DNA of 64,000 bases from Octodonta nipae (lineage: Eukaryota; Arthropoda; Insecta; Coleoptera; Chrysomelidae). The translations under genes were made by a program, and so were the position numbers. Under the pieces are notes generated by a model. The model saw nothing but the letters and a program-made list of their open reading frames with translations. It was not told the DNA's origin and did not search any database. The stretch spans positions 28,756,325 to 28,820,324 of the forward strand of contig CM067219.1 in assembly GCA_034190945.1 (NCBI GenBank). The letters are read 5' to 3'. Of the stretch, positions 12,746 to 25,072 are shown piece by piece (the first letter of the stretch is position 1; every line of letters starts with the position of its first letter).

Positions 12746-13785
12746 TTAGGGAGAATTTCGTTATTCCACTAAAGTTTCACCAGTATAACCTATATATCTT
12801 GCGCCTTGATTTCATTTGGAAGTAGTACTACCAAGCGATTCGGTTATCTGTGTAGTATGCATATTCAGTAATATCTTGTTTCCTCATTCTTAATATTGTA
12901 CGGTTTCTTTTATTTCCCATAAATATCTTCTTCTATTTCGGATGTGGTTCTCCTGTGAATCCGATTTATGACTTACATGTGCGGGTATTTTATTTTTTCA
13001 CTGCCAATATTGCTGAATCTTAGATATGCTGTTTTTTCCCTTTTGCTAATTTTCTTTTTCCTGTGTGCATAGTTTTTCCATGTTTGTTATTCATTCTTGT
13101 TTCTCTTTTTCCAATAGTCTTTATAACCAGTTCACTGATGTTATTGATATTTGTCCCATTCTTCGTTCAACCCTACTATTTGGTTTAGCTTTATTTTCTG
13201 AATCAGGGGTGTTTGGTTACAGTTTTCTGGTTCAGGTGTCTTTTGTCGTGTTCAATTTTCGTTTTATTAGCGTTAACATTTATGTAGGTTAATGGAACTG
13301 CAAAGTACCATGTGACTGTTGTATCATATTTTCGAAGATGTTAGGCTTCTTATATCCAAGATTTAAATTCGATTTCATTTTACGTAGTCTATTGTCGACG
13401 CTGTCATTTAGAATTCTGCAACTTTTTTTTTCTATGGTTTGTATGGATAAAATGTATTATTTATTCTCAGATAAAATCTGTGATTTAGAAGTTTTTCGTT
13501 TTGCCTTCTTTAATAGTATGTTATAAAGAATTTCTCAATTGCTATGTGGCTCCAGTTTCAGTTTCCTCTTTGCTTTGTTATTGTCTGATCCATACATACA
13601 GGCTTATATGCACTTATAGTTTCCCCGTTTTTAGATATAGTAATTTCCCTAATGCCATCTATCGAATCCGAATTTAGCTATGGAAGGTTTTGGACCATCC
13701 TGTCGACATAATAGATATATTGCATGAATATCATCTCAGTATGTATGGCAGCATTATTTTTGATGTTTGTTTCACAAGAAAGCTC

Positions 13786-14400
13786 CACTATTTTCTTATT
13801 TGGTTGGATATTCGTTTTTTCTCCACTAGGTAGTCGAAAGCAATGCTGGAAGTCGTCTTTTGTAAGACCATATGAGCACTGATCATCGGATACAAGAAAA
13901 AGTCACAGGGCCCTAAATATGGCGAGTACGGTGCATGTTGGATCACTGGAGTGGCTCTAGTGACTAACAACACTTCACACACAGCTCGTTATCGGCCGGT
14001 GCGTTGTCCACGACTTGTTGTGTTGCTGCCAAAACTTTCTAATACTAAGTTTGGTTTCAATTTTGAGCCTCTGGAACCCCTTCAGTCATCACGATGCCAT
14101 TGATGTTCAAAAAAAGCGATTTTACTTTTACATTCTTGGCGATACAGGAGTTTTCCAGTGCATGGATTGCTCTTCATCTAACCTTTCTCAGTAGTCATCT
14201 CATACGACGATTACACAATTCTTGTTTGCGAAACAGGCTCAGGTCAACCTGGACGTTGGTCATCTGCAGTGCTCTCTCGGCTTTTAAAAACTTTTTATGC
14301 CATTCGAAGATTTGCCGAATTCTCATATTTATAACAGAAATTTCACATTAATGCGTTGTTCGTCACATATTGTTAGGAAATACAGTTTGTTTCTGTTTCT
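13786..14400 (-). pseudogene. Mariner-type transposase relic
   Basis: Minus-strand pieces appear in mariner order. 'EQRINVKF' and an 'EWHKKFLK'-like helix-turn-helix piece (about 14270-14370) come first. They are followed by a 'KVKSLFLNINGIVMTEGVP' block equivalent to 'K.mLi.FFDikGIVh.EfVP' (about 14060-14130), then DNAPAD (the second catalytic Asp region, about 14000), then HAPYSPYLGPCDFFLYP (the third catalytic Asp block, about 13880-13940). The block with the first catalytic Asp is missing and several frameshifts and stops occur, so this is an old, internally deleted copy. It belongs to a different mariner lineage from the copy at 31.6 kb. Confidence 0.8.
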
Positions 14401-14409
14401 AACCTCTAT

Positions 14410-15782
14410 AGAAAAAATACTGCTGAAGCGGCTAAAACGTATTGGAAAGACACTTATAGCAGTTCCAGCTATCCAACGCTGCATTTGTTTCCCCCTAACC
14501 CTCTAGGACGCCTGCGCGCGCAATTTCGTTATTTAATAGCCAGCCCTCATATACATATAATGTCCAAAATGGGTTTATCGTCAATAAACTTAAGGATTAA
14601 AGTTTAAGTGGGAGTCAAAAGTGGATTATTATTATTATTATAGTGACAAATTTCTGGTGCAGTACCTCATTTGTATCCTAGAGACGAACATAGCATGTTA
14701 ACACGATGAAAAACAACATAGATAGACATACCAGATTCGATCATTAAATAAAAAAATACCATTGAAAACGAGATTAAAGTAATTACTTCGAAATATGACT
14801 AATGATCGTCGTTAGAAATTTAATTCTCTTCTGTGTACAACATTGACCTTGTTTCAATACCAAATGTTAACGCTTTAATAAATGTTTTTCCCCGCATAAC
14901 GCCATAACATTTGATCAATTAGTTTTATAATTTAGTAATGATTTAAGCAGTCGTTTACTTTCGATTCGAATAGTTGGTAACACAACGCCGCCGGTTTTAA
15001 ATTAAGAAGTAGTAACCAAGGACAGGTCTTAAATTAATATGAGACGCGAACAATAGTTATCAAATTTCGATATCTTTACAAATAATAAATCAGTATGGCG
15101 TATTGTGCCCGCAAAACAAGGACGTGTAACCGATGTATTATGTAAGCTTAAAAAACTATTGTTAGTTACGTTCTAATATTCTTTGTTAACTTTTTTTGGT
15201 AATTGGAGAATACGGGTAGCCAAAACGTTATATTGCATTTGCTAGAAGTTTTTTAGGTGTGCACCAACTTCTACGAAATATTCTGCCTTGTAGGTATCAG
15301 TGTCATTCAAAAAATAGGAAAAGAAGGATTTTAAGTTAAAATGGAACCAGCCAATGAAATTTCTAGAACATTCTGAAATTCCTAGGGTTTCAAGTTTTGC
15401 AAAACGTTGGACATCTGTCTCATAACCTCCACTCCCGGTAGGTACTGAGACATTCTGTGAATCTGCTGATAGGAAATTGTTTTTCACTCTAGTATTACAT
15501 CCATGGAGTAGTTCTTTGTCTACGTAATATTTACGATACTACAATCTGTTACTTCGGGGATGATATGAGTGTCGATCTCTTCCACATATATGTTTCTTGT
15601 CGTTCATATGTTTTCATCGATTCCAGTTCTACGTTCCCTCTCATCTTTCCGTGTTATTCCGATGCATATATTAACTTCCAATATCAATAAACGGTAGCAC
15701 TTCACTCACTGGAACAAAATGTATCATCCTTTTCTAAGTAGTGATGGAGAAAAGGAATTATTCGTTAACTACAGCTGGTAGT
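14410..15782. other. Intron sequence without recognised features
   Basis: AT-rich, with one 81-codon minus-strand open frame (15242-15487) that has no recognisable motif. No other structure was found. Confidence 0.45.
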
Positions 15783-15914
15783 TACCGAATAACGAGAACC
15801 GAGTAACTATTAGCCGAAGTAATGAGTAACTAGGTACTCGTTACTTGACGATATACGAGATAACCGTATACCGATTACTTCGGCTAATAGTTACTCGGTT
15901 CTCGTTATTCGGTA
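15783..15914. repeat. Perfect 41-bp inverted repeat
   Basis: The arms 15783-15823 and 15874-15914 are exact reverse complements (terminal taccgaataacgagaaccg) around a 50-nt spacer. The spacer is itself built of gagtaac/gttactc-type words. A preceding agtgatgga resembles the starts of small hAT-like MITEs, but no second end was found. Confidence 0.82.
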
Positions 15915-16494
15915 CTAGAATGCATGAGTTTGAAGCGGCGAAACCATTCGCCATATGACTCTTGAATAAAACTACCAGTTTGAAATTAGATGAGATGACA
16001 CAAAGAAATCATTGTGCAACATTATGTGTCTATAATTATCACTCCTGTCACTCATTTTGATATTTAAAGTACAAAAATAAACCAAAAATGGGACTTCAGG
16101 TCAAGATCGCAAGGCAGCCTACACTTGTACAAGACTTGTTTAGAAAATTCCGTTTAATTTTATAAAATTCATAAAGTTGAGTTTAAATTTACTCAAAAGA
16201 AGAAATATATTTTAGTTGGAAGAGTTATTGAGTATAAAAAGTTTAATTTCGGGTGTGGATTGTAATGATTAGCATTTGTTTCTACTTGTGAAACTATGAA
16301 TATTCCAAAGTAAAAATTAAGAGTAAGCCTGAGACATAGATGTCGATTCCCCTTGGACGCTTTGTAAAGTGAAAGATGCTAATCAAGTGATTGATGTATT
16401 CCAGTTTTTGTTTAGTGATCTAATGGTCTTATTAAATTTGGATGGCCCGAAGTCCCATGTGGCTGCTATAGTAGTAATTAGATGTATATTAGTC

Positions 16495-18122
16495 TAAGAT
16501 CCCGTCATAAAACGACCTTCACCGAGATGCTTATTTAATGAAACGTATTTTATATTTAATTTAATATGTCAATTAATATAATCCATATGGGTTGCCTAGC
16601 AAATTTCAGTCCAGAGTATGTTTAATTAATAATTTAAAAAATATATTTTTTTAAACATTTCACCGGTATGATTATTAGATAAATTCTATACCAATCAAAA
16701 GTATGAAGCCCATAGAATATGCAAACGTTAGGTTGCCTATTCTTTTCCGGTCACAACTATCGGGTTGCCAGGTATAAACAGGTAAATCTGTACTAGCATT
16801 TTGCAACGGTCTGTTTATTGAATGAAATTTAAATGAAATTAAAGATTATTTTATTCTGAACACGGTGGTATAAGGTTGCCTGCGAAAAATCAGTCCAGAA
16901 TTGCGGTTGTCGAATTTTAAAAAGTTAAATATTGCTCCGAATGAATGTGTGCGACTGAGAGGTCCCAACCAACCATCCCATGCGATAGTAGCTGTTTCAA
17001 GTCCGCCCATTTAAAGAAAGAGACTGCGCATGCTATTTGGGCTTGGAAAAGAAAAGGGTAGCGATAGACTCGTATATACTATGCATCATTTTGAAGTAGT
17101 TTATTATTAAAATAGAGAAATAGTTATTTATTTATTTTTTATCAATTAATTATTTATGTGTATATTTTTTATGTGACACTAAAGTATATATACATTTTTA
17201 GTGAAAAAGAAGGTTATAATGATACATATATAATACTACCCTAATTAAAAATATTGATTAAAAAAAAAATAAAAAAATTTACTACATGCAAATTATAAAT
17301 CTATAAATGTAAACAGAGAAATTGAAATCAATTGAAACTATTGGAAAAAATTCAAAACTCATAAGTGTTTTTTTTAATCCGGGTAATCTTGCAAATTTTA
17401 TTTTTATTATAAGAAGACACAATAAAAAAACAACAATTAAAAAATTACTTCTATTTATTGTAAAAAATTAGAAAAAATTAAATAACTATTTCTCTATTTT
17501 AATAATAAACTACTTCAAAATGATGCATAGTATATACGAGTCTATCGCTACCCTTTTCTTTTCCAAGCCCAAATAGCATGCGCAGTCTCTTTCTTTAAAT
17601 GGGAGGACTTTAAACAGCTGCTATGCTGTGTCCTCTTCTATCGCATGGGATGGTTGGTTGGGACCTCTCAGTCGCACACATTCACTCGGAGCAATATTTA
17701 ACTTTTTAAAATTCGACAACCGCAATTCTGGACAGATTTTTCGCAGGCAACCTTATACCACCGTGTTCAGAATAAAATAATCTTTAATTTCATTTAAATT
17801 TCATTCAATAAACAGACCGTTGCAAAATGCTAGTACAGATTTACCTGTTTATACCTGGCAACCCGATAGTTGTGACCGGAAAAGGATAGGCAACCTAACG
17901 TTTGCATATTCTATGGGCTTCATACTTTTGATTGGTATAGAATTTATCTAATAATCATACCGGTGAAATGTTTAAAAATATATATTTTTTAAATTATTCA
18001 CTCTGGACTGAAATTTGCTAGGCAACCCATATGGATTATATTTATTGACATATTAAATTAAATATAAACTACCTTTCATTAAATAAGCATCTCGGTGAAG
18101 GTCGTTTTATGACGGGATCTTA
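16495..18122. mobile_element. Large foldback element with arms of about 635 bp
   Basis: The left arm (about 16497-17130) and right arm (about 17480-18120) are near-identical reverse complements around a 349-bp AT-rich centre with no open frame. The outer ends are agatcccgtcataaaacgac and its complement, each bordered by TA, compatible with a TA target duplication as in Tc1/mariner-type elements. Arms differ by few substitutions plus a 17-nt extra stretch in the right arm near 17620. Each arm carries GGTTGCC four times, and two of these are followed by a shared 'cagtccaga'. No transposase is encoded, so it is non-autonomous. High arm identity implies recent insertion or arm homogenisation. Confidence 0.88.
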
Positions 18123-18340
18123 TACTATATAGTTTAAATGATGAAATCAAGTTAAGTTTTTCAATTTAAAATGATGGTTAATATTTGATATTCCACACTA
18201 GGTTCAACGCCATTTTCGCTTGTATAACAGGCATCTTGAGATGAAGAAGAAGATAACCAAAAAATGGGTTAACTACACAGACTTACAAATAATAGGTTGA
18301 TGATTTTTGCCGTCGAACAGGAGTCATTTTCAAAAATGGC

Positions 18341-19425
18341 TGTGCTGCCCAAGAATTTTGTGATTTTTCTCTACCCATTCCATCATGTATTACCTACTAA
18401 TCTTCACCTTCAAAATTCGCTTTTGAATGCTGTCGTCTCTATAATGGGTAATGGTCATATTAAAACCTTACATTACATTACATGTTCATAAAGCCATATC
18501 TTATAAAAAATTTAGTTGCTGATAGCAAATATAAGGTTAGATTTCAAAAAATCAAAGATGGCTGACAAAAATTGAAAGGGTAGAAAGGGGTGTATTTTGC
18601 CTTTTGCCATTTCTTTATACAGTCATCTAAAAGTTGGTATACGAGGGTGTTTGCTGATGGATTGCTGTTGATGATTTTTCGCAATGTTGGCCTCTTTAGA
18701 TTGATAGTAGGGATAGAAAGAGTTGAAACATGCACAATGCGCCTTGGCATGCTGTAAATTTGTACTGTAGTATGTATAAGACCACCTAGACCATGGGAAC
18801 ACATAAACCTCCATATATCCATTTTAGGCGAATTCCCAATAAATGAAGAAAGTCAAAATTCACCTCTTTCTATCCTTTCAACCCTTAGGGGTGGCAAAAT
18901 TGTTGGAACACCAAACCACGCTATCGAGCTATTCAAATTCTCTGTATACCAAATTTAGGTGGTTTGCCCAAGAAAATTAAACATCAGCTCAATCTCTCAA
19001 CGTAAATTATCCGGACTTTTTTCGAGAAAGTTTTTGTCTCACTTTGTTAGTAGAGGTTAGTTTTCATATCACTTTTTTCAAATTAAATTACAATTTCCCT
19101 TGTTTTTCGTTTTAAATTTATACCCATTATTCTTCGTATGCACTTTGTATGTACTATTTGAATGTGCAGAATCACAGCATTGAATTAACAGATGTCAACC
19201 ATCTTGGATCATCCATCTTTAATTTCTTTGAATCTAACCTTGCATTTAGTATCAACCGTTGACTTTGTATACTTATTTTATCAAATAAAATTGCTTTATG
19301 AAAGTCTAAGAATGAAAGGTATGTCAAGTACAGCATATGGCACCCTAAGCACATTTTGAAGGGGAACAATAGTACCAGAGACTGGAATGGGTAGAAAAAA
19401 TCACAAAATTCTTAGGCAGCTTGTA
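18341..19425. repeat. Inverted-repeat pair about 1 kb apart
   Basis: The sequence 'ctgcccaagaattttgtg' with 'tctacccattcca' at about 18343-18383 recurs in reverse complement at about 19381-19420. Weaker similarity extends inward (ccttcaaaatt / ccttcaaaatg). The interior holds a minus-strand open frame of 92 codons (18544-18822) with no known motif. This may be an old DNA transposon with eroded ends. Confidence 0.55.
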
Positions 19426-19969
19426 TCAAACCTTCAATATAGACAAAACATCAAAACCTTGCAGATCTGTGCTGCTAATACCGCAAACAAATAAACTGTG
19501 AATGTTAAAATATTAATTAAAGAATAAGAATAAGCAATTGTCGAGAATATAAGATTCTAATGTGCGTACGATCACATTGAATTACATAACGATTTCTGCT
19601 CTTTGTCATGGATAAAAATGGTGATACTAGATACGGTACCTATATTTTTGTTGGAATACCATCGTTTACTGAACTGTCATGTTTCGGTTGGAACAGGTTT
19701 CCTTGATTGCGCATGACGGTGGTCGTCACATATACTGTTGGAACAAGCCTATTGTAAGTTGGTACAATTTAGTATATTGTCAGTACACTTCTATTATAAG
19801 CTTTGTATTCTTTTCCATATTTTTATAGTCGTTATATACATTCTTGTGACTTTTATGAATATAATGTAGCAAAACGTACATATATCCAAATAATCGGACA
19901 TTTGCTATGTAAACTAATTTAAACTCCCTAACATAATATTTTTTTACATTTCTTATTTACATAGTGTTA

Positions 19970-20640
19970 CTACAATTCAACTCCCCGCTATATTTCAACC
20001 ACCCTATATATGCAACTCTTATGAAAAACCCATCCAGACATTTATTTCTAACATTTTTTTAATCACGCTACAATTCCACTCGATTCCATATTCCAACAAC
20101 CCTGTATATGCGACCGCTTTTGGCCACTTTTGTTTTCAAATTATTTCATTTATATTGTAACATTTTTGTAAACACTTTGTATGCAACTTTTTACAGGCTA
20201 CCTAATATAACATATTTAAATCACACTGTATAACTATAATTTCACACCACCATATGTTTTAACTACCCTGTATATGCATTTGTGTATATGGCCACGTATT
20301 GTAATTTTTTTTGAACCACCATGTATAATTATAATACCCGTACATCCTATATTGCAACCACCTGTAAATGCAAATGAGCTACCCTATAGGTAAAACATTC
20401 TTTTAGCGACCTGCATAACAATACTTTTTTTCCGCCCTGTATGTCAGCTTTCATTAATTTCCAACTGCTTATGGGGTACCCTACACAAATATGTTTTCTC
20501 GTTTTTTTCTAGCCACTATATAATTCCATTTGACGCTGTATTTTAACCATCCTGCATACAAATCTTATGGACCATCTAACATATTTTGTTTGACCCTGTA
20601 TAATTACAATTTTACACCACCAATTCAGATTATATGCATC
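19970..20640. repeat. Degenerate tandem array with CCCTGTATAT motif
   Basis: Variants of 'aaccaccctgtatatgcaa' occur near 19997, 20097, 20259, 20355 and 20545. They alternate with 'ctgtataattataatttcacacca'-type segments and 'aacatattttttt' tracts. Spacing is about 95-190 bp with heavy divergence. Two further 'accaaatcaccctgt' motifs lie at 20845-20915. Confidence 0.6.
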
Positions 20641-21105
20641 AAATTAACATGCGAAATCATGAGATCTTACTCATCCAAAAATTGCCTTTCGTGCCAATTT
20701 TTTCACCTTGAAAACTTGAAATGTCTAGGTATAAAAATATATTGCTAGGAAAATATGACGGAGGCATAAAATAGTTACATGTTCGGAACATACAAACACA
20801 ATTTTTATTGAAAGAATGTTTAAAAAAAGTTTCACTCTCAAATAGGTCACCAAATCACCCTGTATTAAAAGAATTTTTACAACTCTTACGTAGGTTACCA
20901 AATCACCCTGTTTTGAACGCCTTGAATTTACAAAGTCGCCGCCTTGATTGTCATAAACTGTCAATAAATTTTTTAGTAATTTAATTTCTCAGTAAAATGA
21001 TTTTTCCCAAAGATGAGACCCTCACCAATCGATTTCTATTCATCGAAAGTTCCCAATGGGAAAATTTCATCGAAATCGTTAGAGCCGTTTTCCAGAACTC
21101 AATTA

Positions 21106-21108
21106 CAT

Positions 21109-21176
<68 letters not shown>
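21106..21176. repeat. (CATA)n/(TA)n microsatellite
   Basis: A short cata repeat leads into a pure AT dinucleotide run of about 55 bp. The open frames through it (Tyr-Ile repeats) are artefacts of the dinucleotide. Confidence 0.97.
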
Positions 21177-21177
<1 letters not shown>

Positions 21178-22508
21178 AACATTGCGCGTATTATAGTATT
21201 AGATATAAAAATTGTAAAAGCAATTTTTGTTCAACCTTGAAAAGTTGATTGTAACACTTTAAAACTGTTCTCCATACATAAATCATCGACTATCGTTTAT
21301 TAGACTTCCAAAGTTCTTAGTGACGGGATAATCACTATTAAATTATCATCATGCCAAAACTGACAAAAGGAAAATCCTACTTTATAAAAGTTCAAATTTA
21401 AGTTGTTTGACATTGGTTTCAATAAAACTAATCATATATTTTGTTTGAAGATAGTAAAAGAAATAAATTATTTTAATAACTACCTGGAGGAGTTAACTAG
21501 AAGTAAATTATAGGATTAAAACTGTTAAATGTGTGGGACTAATATGTGAGGTAACTTTTTAATGGTACTTGCGTGACGGCAAACATTATTTTAAGTTCAA
21601 TGGGTTTATACTACCAATGTAACATAATTATTTATCAATACAAACAATTGCTGATAAATATAGTTTAGAAAATTGGGAATTATCAGAAGAAATAAAGAAT
21701 ATTGTCCGAATTTAAATTATTAATCACAAGAGTGTTAAAAAACTTGTTGGATTTTTGTTTCCCACCATTTTTTTGATAGTGATTTTTTGACCAATTCATG
21801 ACAGTGCAAGCGTGGCGGTGAGTGCGACCAGTGACCCGCCCTGGTAACATCATCAAGGCTATTTCACCTCAAAGTTTGTAGGGGGTAGGGGGTGGCTGCT
21901 GCGGGGTTGGTTGTCTTTAGGTGGTGCCTGCAATGACCATCAGCATGTCATCAAAACCGTGGGCACAATCGCTCCAGAACTTGATGTCCTCTGTCCTGAA
22001 GTGGTCTAAAATGACCATTTTTTAGCCCAGAATCAGTGTTGTTATACTCCATCATATAATCAATATGTCAACTTAAACACTACTATTATGTCCAGCGTGA
22101 TTTTTAAAATCATATTTTCATTAGCTTGTAACTTTACAGCATAACTTTTTGTTCACGTAGTTTGTTAAAACATCAAGAGTTCTTAGGCAAAATATATATT
22201 ACTTAATTAATCTTTACTATTAACCAGGCTCTTGAAATTTAAGTATTAAACTGGCCTACAATTAAAACTATTAGATCTGCCCCTGCTATCGACTCCAATA
22301 TAACCATACTTGATACACAACTTCGGTAAATTTGAATATTTTTTTTACATTCTGTAAATATTGTAACTGTTAAAGTTGAACTTTAAATGTTAACTATTGA
22401 ATTATCAAAATCATAACAGTTTATTGTTATATCAAATTCGATTATAATTTGAATTGATCAGTTTCTGGTATTTTTATCAATTTTTCAATATTTTGGTCTA
22501 TTCGACAC

Positions 22509-23509
22509 CAGTGGCGGCTGGTGGGTTATGGTAGTGCACGTTACCGGTCAAATTTTGGAGACAACAAAACAAACCTTAGCTTTGCTTATACTGCATTTAT
22601 TTTTATTAATTAAAATATTCGTCGAGTTTTTTCGAAATGACCTTTTTATTAAAGTCTGGCATTGATTGAATATATTTTTTTCAGTACTAAGCACAGAAAG
22701 AGCATTTAGTCAGGCCTGAGACATCGTATCTCTAAGAAACGTTTTAATCCCTCACTCCAGTCTCCTTCCAAATTGATTCCCCGCCATAACATAATGCAAG
22801 GAAAACAAAATAATGTATTGATGCAATCAATACATTATTTTCTTTTATTTTTTTATATAAATTTCACTTTTAAAACTTCGTGTAAATACTTTATTTTTCA
22901 TTTTGCACTCTTGTTTAAAATTAAAATATGGCCTAGGTGGACCAGCCAATTTTATATCTAATTTGTTTTGAAACGATTTATTATTGCATTTAATATAGTC
23001 AATGTTAAAGTTGATATAGTCATTTTCACAGTTATGTAAACATACACACACTCTGTATATTAAATATCCTCTCATAGACTACGAGGACAAAAACAACGCA
23101 ACCATTAATTAAATCACGTAAACAAAAATTTTAATTATTGAAACGTTCGGATATGTCCGGTCAATATCAGCACAGCTCGGTGTCTCCGTGCGGCGTACGA
23201 GAATCAGCCCATTACTCCATATAGTTTGGCATTAACTATCTTCTATCTCACGCGCTAAGCGTGTTATATCTTATCTCATAGAAGGTATATAAGTTTCACC
23301 GTGCGCTAGCCGAAGTGCACGGTGAAATATTCTTTCAAGCGAATATGTCTTAATACAAGTTTGGATTAGAGCTTAAATTGTTTTTTGATAAATTCGTTGT
23401 TATTGAAATGATATTTATTAAACATTTTGTGTTGATTTTTAACCTTATTAAAAGCTTATTAATTTTGGTGGTTCAGCGCACGAGTGCACTTAAGGGACAG
23501 CCGCCCCTA
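22509..23509. mobile_element. Non-autonomous hAT-like element
   Basis: The left end CAGTGGCGGCTGG and right end ACAGCCGCCCCTA form imperfect terminal inverted repeats. The flanking octamers ttcgacac (22501-22508) and ctccacac (23510-23517) match at 6 of 8 positions, as expected for an aged 8-bp hAT target duplication. Both ends have a 'gtgcac' word a short distance inside. The 1001-bp interior has no transposase frame. It includes a hairpin with 11-bp arms (23294-23304 / 23317-23327, tttcaccgtgc) and a GC-richer patch near 23150-23220. Confidence 0.7.
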
Positions 23510-24918
23510 CTCCACACATATTTTTTTTCAAATCAATCTAGAGACCACATTTTTCAAAGAATATTTCGGTTTCTTTTTGAATTGAATCTACTATACATTT
23601 TTTTCTTACATATATCGAAATTATTATGTTTTCTTGACTTATAACATTCTATGTCATCGGGAATATATAGTTTTTCCAATAAATGTCTTGTTGTTTTTAA
23701 GAATTAACTCCTCTATTAACTGCCGATTTGCAATATAAAAAAAATGGTCTAAATATGTTTGGCATTAGTTGAAAATTATTAATGATGAAGATTTCCACAT
23801 TGTATATGAATGTTTTCATTGGTATCTACATCTACATTCGTTTTGAAGTATGTGAGAAGATCAATTTGCATTTCCTTCTTCATTTAATTAGTGGTAATGA
23901 AGAAGATAAATCAAAATTGTATTTTTGCAAATATGCGGATTCAGATTAATCATAATATACTATTAATGAATTGATAATTGCTATGATTGCTAAGTTCAGT
24001 TCTTCAGATGTTTTTTTTAGCGTATATACTGTCTTTAAATAAATAGTTCCCTGGTCTGTCATCATTCTTATTAGTTTAGCTTTTGAGGGGAGTGAATAAA
24101 GCCTCTTCACCATCCCGTTTTACGGTTAAACTAACATTACAAAAAAAACATTTAATTTTATGGCTGCAAATTCTTGAAGATGTAAAGTCGAATTTCTTTT
24201 CTTTCCTATGCCTACTCTCCGTCTTTCATTATAACATAAGAAACAACTCGTTCCCAAAAACACCAAGTTAGTAAACACCAATTAACTCACGAAGCTGTAA
24301 CCTCAAAAAATTATTAATAATAAACACTCAAAAAATATCTTCAAAATATTGTGATCCCTTGATTGGCTCACATTAGCGAACGAACAGCTCTTTGTCGGGA
24401 ACATTTAGGAATTTGATAGTCCTGCTAACTAGTATTCAGTAGGTGGATTTTTAAGTTTAATTGCTAGAAAGCAACCTAAATACAGCACCAGTATTGGTTA
24501 TATATATATATATATAATCATTTATATATATAATATAAAAAGTATTTTTTACATCTTTAACTTCTTTCGAGAACTGCAAGAGGCATTAGGCTACGGTTTT
24601 ATTTACAGACAAATCCAGGTTTGGATATTATCCTGATTCTGGTTGAACAAGAGTGTGGAGACAATCTGGAAATGTGGAAGCGTTTTAGACATTAAGGAGT
24701 GTGCACATACAACGAGATGATATAATAATGGTCTATTCTTGACAGCTCAGCTGTAGCTAGATACTATTTCACATACTTTTCTTTTTTCTTTTTCTTTTGA
24801 TGTAAAGATTCAGGGTTCTTTGTGTGTAAAAATGTGGTAAAAACTATTTTTCAATTAAAAGATTTTGTACTTACTACAAACGTAAGTAGTTTGTTGATTT
24901 GTTTTTTTTTTGTTACAG

Positions 24919-25072
24919 CGCAAAAACTGGTCGCCCCACGAGGGTAATGTTAATAGGTGCAGTGAGGCCACAGTACCCGATACTGACTGTCCCACAGCTT
25001 CGACAACCGCCACCACGACGGCCCACAGCAAGGTTACGGCGGCTCCGGGGGCTAACAACCCCCAGCCGCAAG
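24919..25072 (+). CDS. Hipk: Hipk coding exon (linker before the kinase domain)
   Basis: The exon is 154 nt, 51 codons plus one base (enters in phase 0, leaves in phase 1). The acceptor is a long T-run followed by ttacag and the donor is gtaagc at 25073. The peptide begins RKNWSPHEGN and becomes Thr/Ala-rich (TASTTATTTAH) and then Pro/Gln-rich before the splice. In vertebrate HIPKs the same position holds a variable Thr/Ala-rich linker between the DTYQKCG block and the GDYQLVQHEV kinase lead-in, so the position and character fit although the sequence is not conserved. The exon is clearly more GC-rich than the surrounding AT-rich intron, as expected for coding DNA. The frame continues exactly into the kinase exon: the split codon G|GC gives Gly. 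Confidence 0.84.

Larger units (their letters stand above)
10412..24918 (+). other. Hipk: Hipk intron, 14.5 kb, phase 0
   Basis: The intron is bounded by donor gtaagaata and by acceptor tttttttttttgttacag. It splits the protein between QRCGQK and RKNWS, which is where vertebrate HIPKs read CGLK|RKSEE, so the join gives the expected K-R-K sequence. The intron contains many mobile-element relics listed separately. The rest is AT-rich sequence with no recognised gene. Confidence 0.85.

Noticed and set aside
20981..21248. Open frames with Tyr-Ile repeats on both strands
   Set aside because: They are translations of a TA microsatellite, not proteins.
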